The notes below the pieces were generated by a model that was not told the origin of the DNA, did not search any database, and was given only the letters and a program-made list of their open reading frames with translations. DNA of 64,000 bases, from the NCBI RefSeq assembly GCF_031456835.1, contig NZ_JAVDVK010000001.1, forward strand, positions 1,178,001 to 1,242,000, read 5' to 3'. Position 1 is the stretch's first letter, and every line of letters starts with the position of its first letter. Made by a program: the position numbers and the translations under genes. Source of the DNA: Leifsonia shinshuensis (GTDB lineage: Bacteria > Actinomycetota > Actinomycetes > Actinomycetales > Microbacteriaceae). Of the stretch, positions 15,217 to 24,117 are shown piece by piece.

Positions 15217-15645
15217 ATGAAGTACATGCTGATCATGCGCTCGAACGACGCGGCCAAGGAGGCCTACGAGGAGATGGACTTCAACGAGGTCATCACCCGG
15301 ATGGGTCAGTACAACGAGCAGCTGATCGCGGCCGGCGTGCTGCTGGCGGGCGACGGGCTCGCGGACGACGTCGCCGAGACCGGGTTCGTGGTCGACTTCT
15401 CGTCGAATCCTCCCGCCATCACTGACGGCCCCTACGGGGAGACGCACGAGCTGTTCAACGGCTTCTGGATCCTCGAGGTCAGCTCGAAGGAGGAGGCCGC
15501 CGAGTGGGCGAGCCGGTGCCCGCTGGGCCCGGGGTCGAAGCTGGAGGTGCGGCGCGTGACCGACGAGAGCGACTTCGCCGCCTACGCCGACAACGAGTAC
15601 CTGCAGAAGGAGGCCGAATGGCGGGAGGCCGCCAAGAAGGCGTGA
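15217..15645 (+). CDS. YciI family (DGPF-type) protein
   Basis: 142 aa from ATG at 15217, with GAGGGAG upstream. It has the YCII fold with KYMLIMRS at the start and the DGP motif (TDGPYGETHELFNGFWILEV), as in the DGPF subgroup. These proteins are nearly always encoded beside ECF42 sigma factors, as here (37 bp downstream). Their biochemical role is unsettled. Confidence 0.9.
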   Translation: MKYMLIMRSNDAAKEAYEEMDFNEVITRMGQYNEQLIAAGVLLAGDGLADDVAETGFVVDFSSNPPAITDGPYGETHELFNGFWILEVSSKEEAAEWASRCPLGPGSKLEVRRVTDESDFAAYADNEYLQKEAEWREAAKKA

Positions 15646-15682
15646 GCCGTCGGCGCCGAGGGCAGGACGGATTCAGCGGACC

Positions 15683-16918
15683 ATGAACGACATCCCGGCG
15701 AGGGTCGACGCCGTCTGGCGCATCGACGGGGCGCGCGTCGTCGCGACCCTGGCGAAGGCGACCGGCGACGTCGGCCTCGCCGAGGATCTCGCCCAGGAGG
15801 CGCTGGTGGAGGCGCTTAAGCAGTGGCCGAGGGATGGCGTGCCCGCGAACCCCGGCGGCTGGCTGACCGCAGTCGCGAAGCGCCGGGCGATCGACCACTG
15901 GCGCCGCCGCGAACGGCTCGACGACCGGTACCGGGCGATGGCGTCCGCGCTGGAGGAGACCGTCGAGGATGCCTGGGAGCCGATCGACGACGACGTGCTG
16001 CGGCTGGTCTTCACGGCCTGCCATCCCGCACTCTCCCGGGAGGGGCAGGTCGCGCTGACCCTGCGAATCGTTGCGGGCCTCAGCACAGGGGAGATCGCGC
16101 GGATGTACTTCGTCCCGGTCGCGACGATGCAGCAGCGCATCGTGCGGGCCAAGAAGACCATCCAGGCGGCGCGCATCCCGTTCGCCGCCCCCGAGCCGGC
16201 CGAGTGGAAGGAGCGGCTCGCCGGGGTGCTCAGCGTCGTGTACCTGGTCTTCACCGAGGGGTACGCCGCGACGTCCGGGCGCGAGTGGATGCGCGCGGAC
16301 CTCGCGAACGAAGCGCTCCGGCTCGGCCGGATGGTCGCCGCGCTGCTCCCCCGCGAGCCCGAGGCGCACGCACTGGTCGCGCTGATGGAGTTCCAGGCCG
16401 CGCGGTTCCCCGCGCGCACCCGGCCGGACGGGTCGCCGGTGCTGCTCACCGAGCAGGACCGCACGCGCTGGGACCGCTCGCAGATCCAGCGCGGACGGGC
16501 GGCGCTCGCGCAGGCGGACGCGCTCGGCCGGGGGCGCGGGCCGTACGCGCTGCAGGCGGCGATCGCGGAAGTACACGCGCTCGCGCCGAGCGCGGAGCGC
16601 ACGGACTGGGACCGGATCGTGCTGCTCTACGAAGCGCTCGGACGCATCGCGCCGAGCCCGGTCGTCGACCTCAACCGCGCGGCGGCGGTCTCCATGGCGA
16701 CGGGGCCCGCGAACGCCCTGCTCATCGCCGACGAGCTCGCCGCGCGCGGTGCGCTCAGCGGATCGCACCTGCTGCCGAGCGTCCGCGGTGAGCTGCTCGC
16801 CCAGCTGGGGCGCACAGAGGAGGCGGCGGCCGAGCTCACCACGGCCGCCCGGCTCGCCGGGAATGAGCGCGAACGACAGGTGCTGCTCGACAAGGCCGAC
16901 CGGCTGCGCCACGGTTGA
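15683..16918 (+). CDS. ECF42-type RNA polymerase sigma factor with C-terminal TPR-like domain
   Basis: 411 aa. Residues 1 to about 170 carry sigma-70 regions 2 (DVGLAEDLAQEALVEAL, PGGWLTAVAKRRAIDHWRR) and 4 (LTLRIVAGLSTGEIARMYFVP, QQRIVRAKKTI). A long helical extension follows (KERLAGVLSVVYLVFTEGY, DLNRAAAVSMATGP). This matches the ECF42 group, in which the C-terminal extension is needed for activity and the partner gene is a DGPF/YciI protein. No anti-sigma factor gene is adjacent, as usual for this group. Confidence 0.9.
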   Translation: MNDIPARVDAVWRIDGARVVATLAKATGDVGLAEDLAQEALVEALKQWPRDGVPANPGGWLTAVAKRRAIDHWRRRERLDDRYRAMASALEETVEDAWEPIDDDVLRLVFTACHPALSREGQVALTLRIVAGLSTGEIARMYFVPVATMQQRIVRAKKTIQAARIPFAAPEPAEWKERLAGVLSVVYLVFTEGYAATSGREWMRADLANEALRLGRMVAALLPREPEAHALVALMEFQAARFPARTRPDGSPVLLTEQDRTRWDRSQIQRGRAALAQADALGRGRGPYALQAAIAEVHALAPSAERTDWDRIVLLYEALGRIAPSPVVDLNRAAAVSMATGPANALLIADELAARGALSGSHLLPSVRGELLAQLGRTEEAAAELTTAARLAGNERERQVLLDKADRLRHG

Positions 16919-16956
16919 CGCCGGCCGGGCTCCGCGCACGGTGCGACCCAGGATCC

Positions 16957-16981
16957 CGCTAGCCGGCCGCGCTAGCCGGCC
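16957..16981. repeat. short tandem repeat between convergent genes
   Basis: CGCTAGCCGGCC occurs twice (16957-16968, 16970-16981) between the sigma factor and glnE stops. It may help form a terminator structure; no clear hairpin with a U-tract is seen. Confidence 0.4.
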
Positions 16982-16984
16982 CCG

Positions 16985-19900
16985 CTACGCGGTGGTCGCC
17001 GGCCGCTGCGGCAACCCGTAGAACGCGCGCTCGAACACCGCGCGCGCACGCCGCGTCACCGCCAGGTAGTCCTCCTCCAGGCGGCTGGCCGACCCCGGCG
17101 GGTACTCCAGCAGCCGCGCGACCCCGTCGAGGGCGACGCGGTCGGCCGGCAGCACGTCGGCGGTCTTGTTCGTCCAGAGGGTCATGGCCGAGCGGGTGCG
17201 GGAGGCGAAGACCCAGGCGTCCCGGAGCCGTGCGGCGTCCTCTTCGGAGACGAAACCGTGCGCGGTCGCCGCGGCCAGCGCATCCAGCGTCGACGGTGTC
17301 CGCAGGTCGGGGACGGCGGCGGCGTGCTGAAGCTGGATGAGCTGGACGAACCACTCCACGTCGCTCAGCGAGCCGCGGCCCAGCTTGAGGTGCCGCGACG
17401 GGTCGGCGCCCTGCGGGAGCCGCTCGTTCTCGACGCGCGCCTTGATGCGCTTCACCTCGCGCACCTCCTGCTCGCCGATGGCGGACGGATAGCGCACCTC
17501 GTCGGCGAGCTGCTCGAAGTCCGCGAGCAGCGCGGCATCCCCCGCGACGCCCCGGGCGCGCAGCAGCGCCTGCGCCTCCCAGGTCAGCGACCAGCGGCGG
17601 TAGTAGGCGCGGTACGACTCGAGCGAGCGGACGGGCGGACCGTTCTTGCCCTCCGGCCGCAGGCCGATGTCGAGGTCGAGCGGGAGGCGGTTGTCCTCCG
17701 TGAGCCGGTTCAGCTCGGAGACGATGGCGAGCGCGCTCCGGTTCGCGGCCTCCTGCTCCGCGGCGAGTGGACGGAACACGTACATGACGTCGGCGTCGGA
17801 GCCGAAGCCGAGCTCGCGTCCACCGAACCGGCCCATCCCGATGACGGCGAACTCCAGCTGGTCGGCGTCGTCGCGGGAGGCGCGGATCGCCTGGAGCACG
17901 CCGGCGATGGTGTTCTCGGTGACGTCGCTGAGGCCGTGGGCGAGCTCCTCGATAGTGGCGAAGCCGAGGATGCCGGAGACGGCCAGTCGCAGGATCTCGC
18001 GCCGGCGCATGGCGCGCAGGGCGACCGCGGCGGTGTCGACCGACTCGTGCCGCGCCAGGATCGCGGCCGTCTCCTCGCGGAGCAGCGCCGCGGGCCGTGG
18101 GCGCAGTTCGTCCTCGGACTCCAGCCAGGCGACCGACTCGGGGATGCTGCCGAGCAGCTCGCCGGCGAAGCGCGATCCGGCCAGGATGCGCGTGAGTCGC
18201 TCGGCGGCGCCCGTGGAGTCGCGCAGCATCCGGAGGTACCAGTGCGTGCTGCCGAGTTCTTCGCTGAGCCGGCGGAAGGTGAGGAGTCCGTAGTCGGGGT
18301 CCGGACCGGCGGCGAACCACTGCAGCATCACCGGGAGCAGGTGGCGCTGGATGGTCGCCCGCCGCGACACGCCGGACGTGAGCGCGGCGATGTGCGCGAG
18401 CGCGCCGCGCGGGTCGCGGAAGCCGATGGCCGCGAGCCGGGCCTCCGCCTGGGCGCTCGTGAGGCCCGCTCCCCCGGCCAGGCGGGCGTCGTCGGCCGGC
18501 GTGGCCGCGACGGCGCTGAGCAGCGGCCGGTAGAACAGCCGCTCGTGCAGTCCGCGCACGCGGTGCTTGATCGCGTTCCAGGTGACGAGCAGCTGGTCGG
18601 CGTTCGGGGCGAGGCCCGTCGCACGGGCCAGGATGCGCACGTCCGCCTCGTCGCGCGGCATGAGGTGCGTGCGGGTCAGCCTCCGCAGCTGGAGCCGGTG
18701 CTCCATCAGGCGCAGCGCGCGGTAGTCCTGCGAGAACATCGCCGACTCCTCGCGCCCGATGTAGCCCTGCGCCGCCAGCGCGGCGAGGGCGGAGAGCGTG
18801 TCGCGCTGCCGCACCTGGTCGTCGGTCTGGCCGTGGACGAGCTGCAGCAGCTGGACGGTGAACTCGACGTCGCGCAGGCCGCCCGGCCCGAGCTTCAGCT
18901 GGTAGTGCACCTCGTCGTCGGGGATGTGGTCGGTGACGCGCTCGCGCATCCGCTGCACCGACTCGACGAAGTTCTCGCGGGAGGCGCTGCTCCACACCTT
19001 CGGCGCCAGTGCTTCGACATAGCGGTCGCCCAGCGCTTGGTCGCCGGCGAGCGGCCGCGCCTTCAGCAACGCCTGGAACTCCCAGCCCTTCGCCCAGCGG
19101 TCGTAGTAGGCGATGTGGGAGTCGAGGGTGCGGACGAGCGCGCCGTCCTTGCCTTCGGGCCGCAGGTTCGGATCGACCTCCCACAGCCCCGGCTCGATGG
19201 CCGGCTCGTGGATGCCGCGCATGGTGAGCATCGCGAGCCGCGTGGCGATGTCGACGGCCCGGCCCGGCTCCAGCCCGGCGTCCTCGACACCCTCGGTCAC
19301 GAAGATGACGTCGACGTCACTGAGGTAGTTGAGCTCCCGGGCGCCTGCCTTGCCCATCCCGATCACGGCCAGCGGGGTGGCGCGCACCTGGTCTTCCCGG
19401 AAGCGGCCGGGTCCGGTGCCGGAGGCCATCCGGCGGGCGACGGCGAGCGACGCCTCCAGCGCCGCGGCCGCCAGGTCGCTGAGCGCCGCGGCGACCTGGT
19501 CGAAGCCAGCCACCGGGTCGTCCTGTGCGAGATCGAAGCTCGCCAGCTGCACGAGCCGGCGGCGGTAGCGGATGCGGAGGGCCGTCCACGCGCTCTCGTC
19601 GTCGGCGGCCGCGACGCCGTCCACCGCACCGACCGCGTCGAGGAGGTCGTCGCGGACCTCGTCCGCGGTCGGAAGGGCGTCGATGGGATGCGCGAGCGCG
19701 GTCAGCTGCGCCGGCTGCCGCAGGAAGAACTCCGCGACGCCCTCCGACGCGCCGATGACCCGGAACAGCCGGCGTGCATCCACCTCCGAGCGCAGCACAG
19801 CGGCCGCCTGCTCGGGGGCCTGGCGCAGCAGCCGCAGGGCGGCGGCGAGCGCCGTATCCGGGTCGGCGGCGACCGAGATCGCCGCGAGCAGGGACTCCCC

Positions 19901-20011
19901 GTCGAGGCCGGTCTGCTCCGCGAGCTGGTCCAGCTCGTCGCGGACCGAACTCAACCCCACGAACCCGGCGCGCGCCAGGGAGGTGAGGGAGAGCTGCTGC
20001 TGCCGCGTCAC
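16985..20011 (-). CDS. glnE: bifunctional glutamine synthetase adenylyltransferase/deadenylyltransferase
   Basis: 1008 aa from GTG at 20011. It has two nucleotidyltransferase-type domains. The N-terminal one, the deadenylylase, has GMGKAGARELNYLSDVDVIF with S231-D232-x-D234. The C-terminal one, the adenylylase, has GMGRFGGRELGFGSDADVMY near residue 740. It adds or removes AMP on the tyrosine of GlnA1 (Tyr402 here) according to PII and glutamine state. It lies 10 bp downstream of glnA2 on the same strand, so the two are probably one transcript. This clustering with glnA1 and glnA2 is typical of actinobacteria. Confidence 0.97.
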   Translation of the reverse strand: MTRQQQLSLTSLARAGFVGLSSVRDELDQLAEQTGLDGESLLAAISVAADPDTALAAALRLLRQAPEQAAAVLRSEVDARRLFRVIGASEGVAEFFLRQPAQLTALAHPIDALPTADEVRDDLLDAVGAVDGVAAADDESAWTALRIRYRRRLVQLASFDLAQDDPVAGFDQVAAALSDLAAAALEASLAVARRMASGTGPGRFREDQVRATPLAVIGMGKAGARELNYLSDVDVIFVTEGVEDAGLEPGRAVDIATRLAMLTMRGIHEPAIEPGLWEVDPNLRPEGKDGALVRTLDSHIAYYDRWAKGWEFQALLKARPLAGDQALGDRYVEALAPKVWSSASRENFVESVQRMRERVTDHIPDDEVHYQLKLGPGGLRDVEFTVQLLQLVHGQTDDQVRQRDTLSALAALAAQGYIGREESAMFSQDYRALRLMEHRLQLRRLTRTHLMPRDEADVRILARATGLAPNADQLLVTWNAIKHRVRGLHERLFYRPLLSAVAATPADDARLAGGAGLTSAQAEARLAAIGFRDPRGALAHIAALTSGVSRRATIQRHLLPVMLQWFAAGPDPDYGLLTFRRLSEELGSTHWYLRMLRDSTGAAERLTRILAGSRFAGELLGSIPESVAWLESEDELRPRPAALLREETAAILARHESVDTAAVALRAMRRREILRLAVSGILGFATIEELAHGLSDVTENTIAGVLQAIRASRDDADQLEFAVIGMGRFGGRELGFGSDADVMYVFRPLAAEQEAANRSALAIVSELNRLTEDNRLPLDLDIGLRPEGKNGPPVRSLESYRAYYRRWSLTWEAQALLRARGVAGDAALLADFEQLADEVRYPSAIGEQEVREVKRIKARVENERLPQGADPSRHLKLGRGSLSDVEWFVQLIQLQHAAAVPDLRTPSTLDALAAATAHGFVSEEDAARLRDAWVFASRTRSAMTLWTNKTADVLPADRVALDGVARLLEYPPGSASRLEEDYLAVTRRARAVFERAFYGLPQRPATTA

Positions 20012-20021
20012 GACGTGCGGG

Positions 20022-21359
20022 TCAGAGGATCTCGAGGTTGGTCCGCAGCTCGTAGGGGGTGACCTGAGCGCGGTACTCCGACCATTCGCGGCGCTTGTTG
20101 AGCAGCACGTAGTTGAACGCCTGCTCCCCCAGCGTCTCGGCGACCAGCTCGGACTCCTCCATCAGCGAGATGGCGTGGTCGAGGCTGGCCGGCAGCTGGC
20201 TGTAGCCGAGTGCGCGCCGCTCGCCGTCGGAGAGCGCCCACACGTTGTCCTCGGCCTCGGGCGGGAGGTCGTACTGGCCCTCGATGCCCTTGAGGCCCGC
20301 CGCGAGCAGCAGCGAGAACGCGAGGTACGGGTTGGCCGCGGAGTCCATGGCGCGGTACTCGACCCGCGAGCTCTGCCCCTTGTTCGGCTTGTACAGGGGG
20401 ACGCGCACCAGCGCGGACCGGTTGTTGTGGCCCCAGCTGACGAAGCTGGGCGCCTCGTCGCCGCCCCACAGCCGCTTGTAGGAGTTGACGAACTGGTTCG
20501 TGACGGCGGTGATCTCCGGCGCGTGCCGCAGGAGACCCGCGATGAAGTGGCGGCCGATCTTGGAGAGCTGGTACTGCGCGCCCGGCTCGAAGAAGGCGTT
20601 GGTGTCGCCCTCGAACAGCGACATGTGGGTGTGCATGCCGGATCCCGGGTGGCCCTGCAGCGGCTTCGGCATGAAGGTCGCGTACACGCCCTGCTCGATC
20701 GCCACCTCCTTGATCACCGTGCGGAACGTCATGATGTTGTCCGCGGTGGTGAGCGCGTCGGCGTAGCGCAGGTCGATCTCGTTCTGGCCTGGTCCCGCCT
20801 CGTGGTGGCTGAACTCGACCGAGATGCCGAGGTCTTCGAGCATCCGCACCGACCGGCGGCGGAAGTCGTGCGCGGTGCCGCCCGGGACGTTGTCGAAGTA
20901 GCCGGCGGAGTCGACGGGCTCGGGGCCCTCCTCGCCGAACGCCGACGACTTGAGCAGGTAGAACTCGATCTCGGGATGCGTGTAGAAGGTGAAGCCGCGG
21001 TCGGCCGCCTTCTCGAGCGTCCGCTTGAGCACGTTGCGCGGGTCGGAGACGGCGGGCTGGCCGTCGGGCGTGGTGATGTCGCAGAACATGCGCGCGGTCG
21101 GGTCGACCTCTCCGCGCCACGGCAGGATCTGGAACGTCGTCGCATCCGGCAGGGCGAGCAGGTCGGACTCGTAGGCGCGAGTCAGGCCCTCGATGGCTGA
21201 CCCGTCGAAACCGAGGCCCTCGCTGAACGCTCCCTCGACCTCGGCCGGGGCGATGGCGACGGACTTGAGGGTGCCCACGACATCGGTGAACCACAGCCTC
21301 ACGAACTTGACGCCACGCTCCTCGATCGTGCGAAGAACGAAGTCGCGCTGCTTGTCCAT
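20022..21359 (-). CDS. glnA2: glutamine synthetase-like protein GlnA2 (GSI-alpha type)
   Basis: 445 aa from ATG at 21359, with a good Shine-Dalgarno (AAAGGGGCAGG) and TAGTCT further upstream, so it is leadered. It has the glutamine synthetase catalytic core (FDGSAIEG, KPLQGHPGSGMHTHMS, NNRSALVRVP) but lacks the adenylylation tyrosine. The loop reads NVWALSDGERRALG instead of LYELPPEE, so GlnE should not regulate it. In Streptomyces a GlnA2 homologue was reported to glutamylate polyamines. True glutamine synthesis or polyamine use cannot be separated from the sequence. Confidence 0.93.
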   Translation of the reverse strand: MDKQRDFVLRTIEERGVKFVRLWFTDVVGTLKSVAIAPAEVEGAFSEGLGFDGSAIEGLTRAYESDLLALPDATTFQILPWRGEVDPTARMFCDITTPDGQPAVSDPRNVLKRTLEKAADRGFTFYTHPEIEFYLLKSSAFGEEGPEPVDSAGYFDNVPGGTAHDFRRRSVRMLEDLGISVEFSHHEAGPGQNEIDLRYADALTTADNIMTFRTVIKEVAIEQGVYATFMPKPLQGHPGSGMHTHMSLFEGDTNAFFEPGAQYQLSKIGRHFIAGLLRHAPEITAVTNQFVNSYKRLWGGDEAPSFVSWGHNNRSALVRVPLYKPNKGQSSRVEYRAMDSAANPYLAFSLLLAAGLKGIEGQYDLPPEAEDNVWALSDGERRALGYSQLPASLDHAISLMEESELVAETLGEQAFNYVLLNKRREWSEYRAQVTPYELRTNLEIL

Positions 21360-21449
21360 CCTGCCCCTTTCCTCGGCCGCTCCCAGACTACTGGCTGCGG
21401 GGTGCAGGGACCGCGCAATCCAGCGGTGCAACACCGGGACGTGCGGTGG

Positions 21450-21461
21450 TACACTTCCCGC
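21450..21461 (+). promoter_or_regulatory. -10 element of vapBC
   Basis: TACACT at 21450-21455 ends 6 nt before the ATG of the antitoxin gene. Leaderless arrangement, in the 102-bp space divergent from glnA2. Confidence 0.45.
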
Positions 21462-21722
21462 ATGCCGACGCAGCTCGCCCGCACCCAGATCACGCACACC
21501 CCGCAGGTTCAGCGCGCCATCGACGTGGCGCGGGAGCGGTGGTCCGACGACTCGGACGGCAAGCTCCTCCTCCACCTCATCGAGGAAGGCGAGAGGAGCG
21601 TCCGCGACGACCGCAGGATGGAGACCGAGCAACGCCGCGCGGAGCTGGAGCGGATGAGCGCCAGGTACCGGGGCGTCTTCACCGAGAGCCTCGACTCGAT
21701 CCGCGAGGGCTGGCCCGAGTGA
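21462..21722 (+). CDS. vapB: VapB-like antitoxin
   Basis: 86 aa from ATG at 21462. It starts with a short strand (TQLARTQITHTPQVQRAIDVARERW), as expected for a ribbon-helix-helix type antitoxin, and the C-terminal half is charged and helical for toxin binding. The GTG of the PIN gene overlaps its stop (GTGA), giving a tightly coupled pair. Family assignment rests mostly on context. Confidence 0.75.
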   Translation: MPTQLARTQITHTPQVQRAIDVARERWSDDSDGKLLLHLIEEGERSVRDDRRMETEQRRAELERMSARYRGVFTESLDSIREGWPE

Positions 21723-22105
21723 CCATCGCCGTGGATGCGGGAGTGCTGATCGCCCTGCTCGACCCGGACGACGCCCACCACCCTGCGGCCGTGGAGGCGT
21801 TCGCCGTCGGAACCCGGTACCTCGTCCATCCGGTCAACCTGGCGGAGGCGCTCGTCAATCCCGAGCGGGCGGGCGTCGGCGTCGAGGCGTTCGAAGACTT
21901 TCAGCGCTTCGGGGTGATACCGACGTCCCTCGGTCCGAACGGACCACTCCTGCTGGCGCGTATCAGGGCCAAGCACCGACTGCGCATGCCCGACTCCTGC
22001 GCCCTCGCCCTGGCTGTCGGCAACGACATCCGGCTCATCACCTTCGACAAGCAGCTGGCGTCCGCCGCATCCACGCGGGGTCTGTACGAGCCCGTGCCCG
22101 TCTGA
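21719..22105 (+). CDS. vapC: VapC-like PIN-domain ribonuclease toxin
   Basis: 128 aa, GTG start overlapping the antitoxin stop by 4 nt. All four PIN acidic residues are present: D6 (AVDAGVLIALLD), E43 (NLAEALV), D92 (RMPDSCALALA) and D110 (LITFDKQLA). VapC toxins cleave tRNA or rRNA in a Mg-dependent way. It is a complete type II module between glnA2 and panB. Confidence 0.92.
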   Translation: MTIAVDAGVLIALLDPDDAHHPAAVEAFAVGTRYLVHPVNLAEALVNPERAGVGVEAFEDFQRFGVIPTSLGPNGPLLLARIRAKHRLRMPDSCALALAVGNDIRLITFDKQLASAASTRGLYEPVPV

Positions 22106-22151
22106 GCCGGGCACCCGCCGCCGGCACCCGCGCCGTCACTAGACTGGCCGC

Positions 22152-23003
22152 ATGAGTGAGCAGTCACCGGTGCCCTCCGTCCATCCCACGACATCGTCGA
22201 TGCAGGCGCTGAAGCGGGTGCGCACCCGCCACTTCCAGGCGGCGAAGGAGGAGGGCGCGCCGTTCACCGGGCTGACCAGCTACGACATGCTGACGGCGCA
22301 GATCTTCGACGAGGCCGGGATCGACTTCCTGCTGGTCGGCGACTCGGCCGGCAACAACGTGCTCGGCTACGACACCACCCTCCCGGTGACGGTCGACGAC
22401 CTGATCCCGCTCACGCGCGCGGTCGCCGGAGCGGTCAAGCGGGCCTTCGTGGTCGCGGACATGCCGTTCGGCTCGTACGAGACGGGTCCGCTGGAGGCGC
22501 TGCACACCGCGGTCCGCTTCATGAAGGAGACCGGCGCGCACGCCGTCAAGCTGGAGGGCGGCCGCCGCAGCGCGGAGCAGATCCGCCGCATCGTGGATGC
22601 GGGCATCCCGGTCATGGCGCACATCGGCTTCACCCCGCAGAGCGAGCACGGCCTCGGCGGCCACCTTGTGCAGGGGCGCGGCCAGGCCGCGGAGGACCTG
22701 CTCGCCGACGCGCACGCGGTCGAGGACGCGGGAGCGTTCGCGGTCGTGCTGGAGATGGTCCCCGCCGACGTCGCCAAGCGCGTCACCGAGGAGCTGCGCA
22801 TCCCGACCGTCGGTGTCGGCGCCGGTCCCCACGTCGACGGTCAGCTGCTGGTGTGGACGGACTGGGCCGGGTTCACGACCGGTCGCGTCCCACGGTTCGT
22901 CAAGCAGTACGCCGACCTGAAGACCGTGCTCGCGGATGCGGCCCGCGCGTACAAGGCGGACGTGCAGGGCGGGGCGTTCCCCACCCAGGAACACAGCTTC
23001 TAG
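22152..23003 (+). CDS. panB: 3-methyl-2-oxobutanoate hydroxymethyltransferase
   Basis: 283 aa. First step of pantothenate synthesis: ketopantoate from 2-oxoisovalerate and methylene-THF. Motifs: [56 protein letters not shown] and the catalytic-glutamate region [16 protein letters not shown] ends 6 nt before the ATG, so it is likely leaderless. panC and panD are not in the window. The 3' end overlaps the convergent SPOR-like gene by 4 nt. Confidence 0.97.
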   Translation: MSEQSPVPSVHPTTSSMQALKRVRTRHFQAAKEEGAPFTGLTSYDMLTAQIFDEAGIDFLLVGDSAGNNVLGYDTTLPVTVDDLIPLTRAVAGAVKRAFVVADMPFGSYETGPLEALHTAVRFMKETGAHAVKLEGGRRSAEQIRRIVDAGIPVMAHIGFTPQSEHGLGGHLVQGRGQAAEDLLADAHAVEDAGAFAVVLEMVPADVAKRVTEELRIPTVGVGAGPHVDGQLLVWTDWAGFTTGRVPRFVKQYADLKTVLADAARAYKADVQGGAFPTQEHSF

Positions 23004-23209
23004 CGGTTGTCCGCCGCGTCCTCCTCGGCCCACTTGGCGGAGTTCTCGCGGAGCTTCTCGAGCGCGTGCTCGGCCTCTTCGCGGGTGTCGAACGGGCCCA
23101 CGCGGTTCGGCGCGGGTGACAGGAAGCCCTGCTCGACCTCGCCGGTCTTCATGTTGTACCAGTACTTGTGCTCGGCGTCCTGCTTGATGCCGTACTCGTC
23201 GCTCGTCAT
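23000..23209 (-). CDS. small SPOR-like protein
   Basis: 69 aa. [46 protein letters not shown] matches a small actinobacterial protein type often labelled SPOR domain-containing (peptidoglycan-binding fold); it has no signal peptide or membrane helix. The start at 23209 is supported by TACGAT 7 nt upstream. It is divergent from map with only 12 bp between start codons. Confidence 0.75.
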   Translation of the reverse strand: MTSDEYGIKQDAEHKYWYNMKTGEVEQGFLSPAPNRVGPFDTREEAEHALEKLRENSAKWAEEDAADNR

Positions 23210-23224
23210 AGAGTTGATCGTATG
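23207..23224. promoter_or_regulatory. interlocked divergent leaderless promoters (SPOR-like gene and map)
   Basis: On + the hexamer TAGAGT (23209-23214) ends 7 nt before the map ATG (23222). On minus TACGAT (23222-23217) ends 7 nt before the SPOR-like ATG (23209-23207). Each -10 overlaps the other gene's start codon, so the two promoters should be mutually exclusive. Confidence 0.55.
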
Positions 23225-24088
23225 CCCAAGGATTCCGCCGGTCACCTCATCCCCGGCCGCGTCACCGCGATGCGCCCGGTGCCGAGCCGCATCCCGCGGC
23301 CGGAGTACGTCGGCCGTCCGGGACCGGCGCCGGCCACCCGCGGCGACGTGTACACGCCCGACGAGGTGGAGCTGATCCGCGAGTCCGGACGGATCGCCGC
23401 GCAGGCGATCGAGGCGGTCGGCGCGGCGGTGCGTCCGGGCGTGACGACCGAGGAGCTGGACGCGATCGGGCACGAGTTCCTGCTCGCCCACGACGCCTAC
23501 CCCTCCACCCTCGGGTACCGCGGCTACCCCAAGTCGATCTGCAGCTCCGTCAACGAGGTCGTCTGCCACGGCATCCCCGACGACACGGTGCTGGAGGACG
23601 GCGACATCGTCAACATCGACATCACCGCCTTCAAGAACGGCTTCCACGGGGACAGCAACCAGACCTTCATCGCCGGGACCGCCTCCGAGGAGGTCGCCCA
23701 GCTCGTCGAGCGCACGCGCGAGGCGCTCAACCGCGGGATCAAGGCGGTCGCACCCGGTCGTCAGGTCAACGTGATCGGGCGCGCCATCGAGTCGTACGCG
23801 AAGCGGTTCGGCTACGGCGTGGTGCGCGACTTCACCGGCCACGGCGTGGGGGCGTCCTTCCACTCGGGCCTCATCATCCCCCACTACGACGCGGCCCCCG
23901 CCTACGACGACGTGATGGAGCCCGGGATGGTGTTCACCATCGAGCCGATGCTGACGCTGGGCACGCACGAGTGGGAGATGTGGGCCGACGACTGGACCGT
24001 CGTCACCCGCGACCGCAGCATCACCGCGCAGTTCGAGCACACACTCGTCGTCACCGAGCGCGGGGCCGAGATCCTCACCCTCGCCTGA
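23222..24088 (+). CDS. map: methionine aminopeptidase type I
   Basis: 288 aa, ATG at 23222, slightly long because of an actinobacterial N-terminal extension ([16 protein letters not shown], a proline-rich ribosome-binding-type linker). The metal ligands are visible: D and D in [20 protein letters not shown] in TGHGVG, E in FTIEPML, E in FEHTLVV. It removes the initiator methionine from nascent proteins. Leaderless promoter at 23209. Confidence 0.96.
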   Translation: MPKDSAGHLIPGRVTAMRPVPSRIPRPEYVGRPGPAPATRGDVYTPDEVELIRESGRIAAQAIEAVGAAVRPGVTTEELDAIGHEFLLAHDAYPSTLGYRGYPKSICSSVNEVVCHGIPDDTVLEDGDIVNIDITAFKNGFHGDSNQTFIAGTASEEVAQLVERTREALNRGIKAVAPGRQVNVIGRAIESYAKRFGYGVVRDFTGHGVGASFHSGLIIPHYDAAPAYDDVMEPGMVFTIEPMLTLGTHEWEMWADDWTVVTRDRSITAQFEHTLVVTERGAEILTLA

Positions 24089-24117
24089 CGGGCCGCCGGG
24101 CGCGGTAGATTCGGAGC

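Noticed and set aside
17258..20062. 934-codon plus-strand open frame opposite glnE
   Set aside because: Lacks any domain, is rich in Arg/Gly/Ala, and lies wholly antisense to a confidently assigned gene. It is a high-GC shadow.
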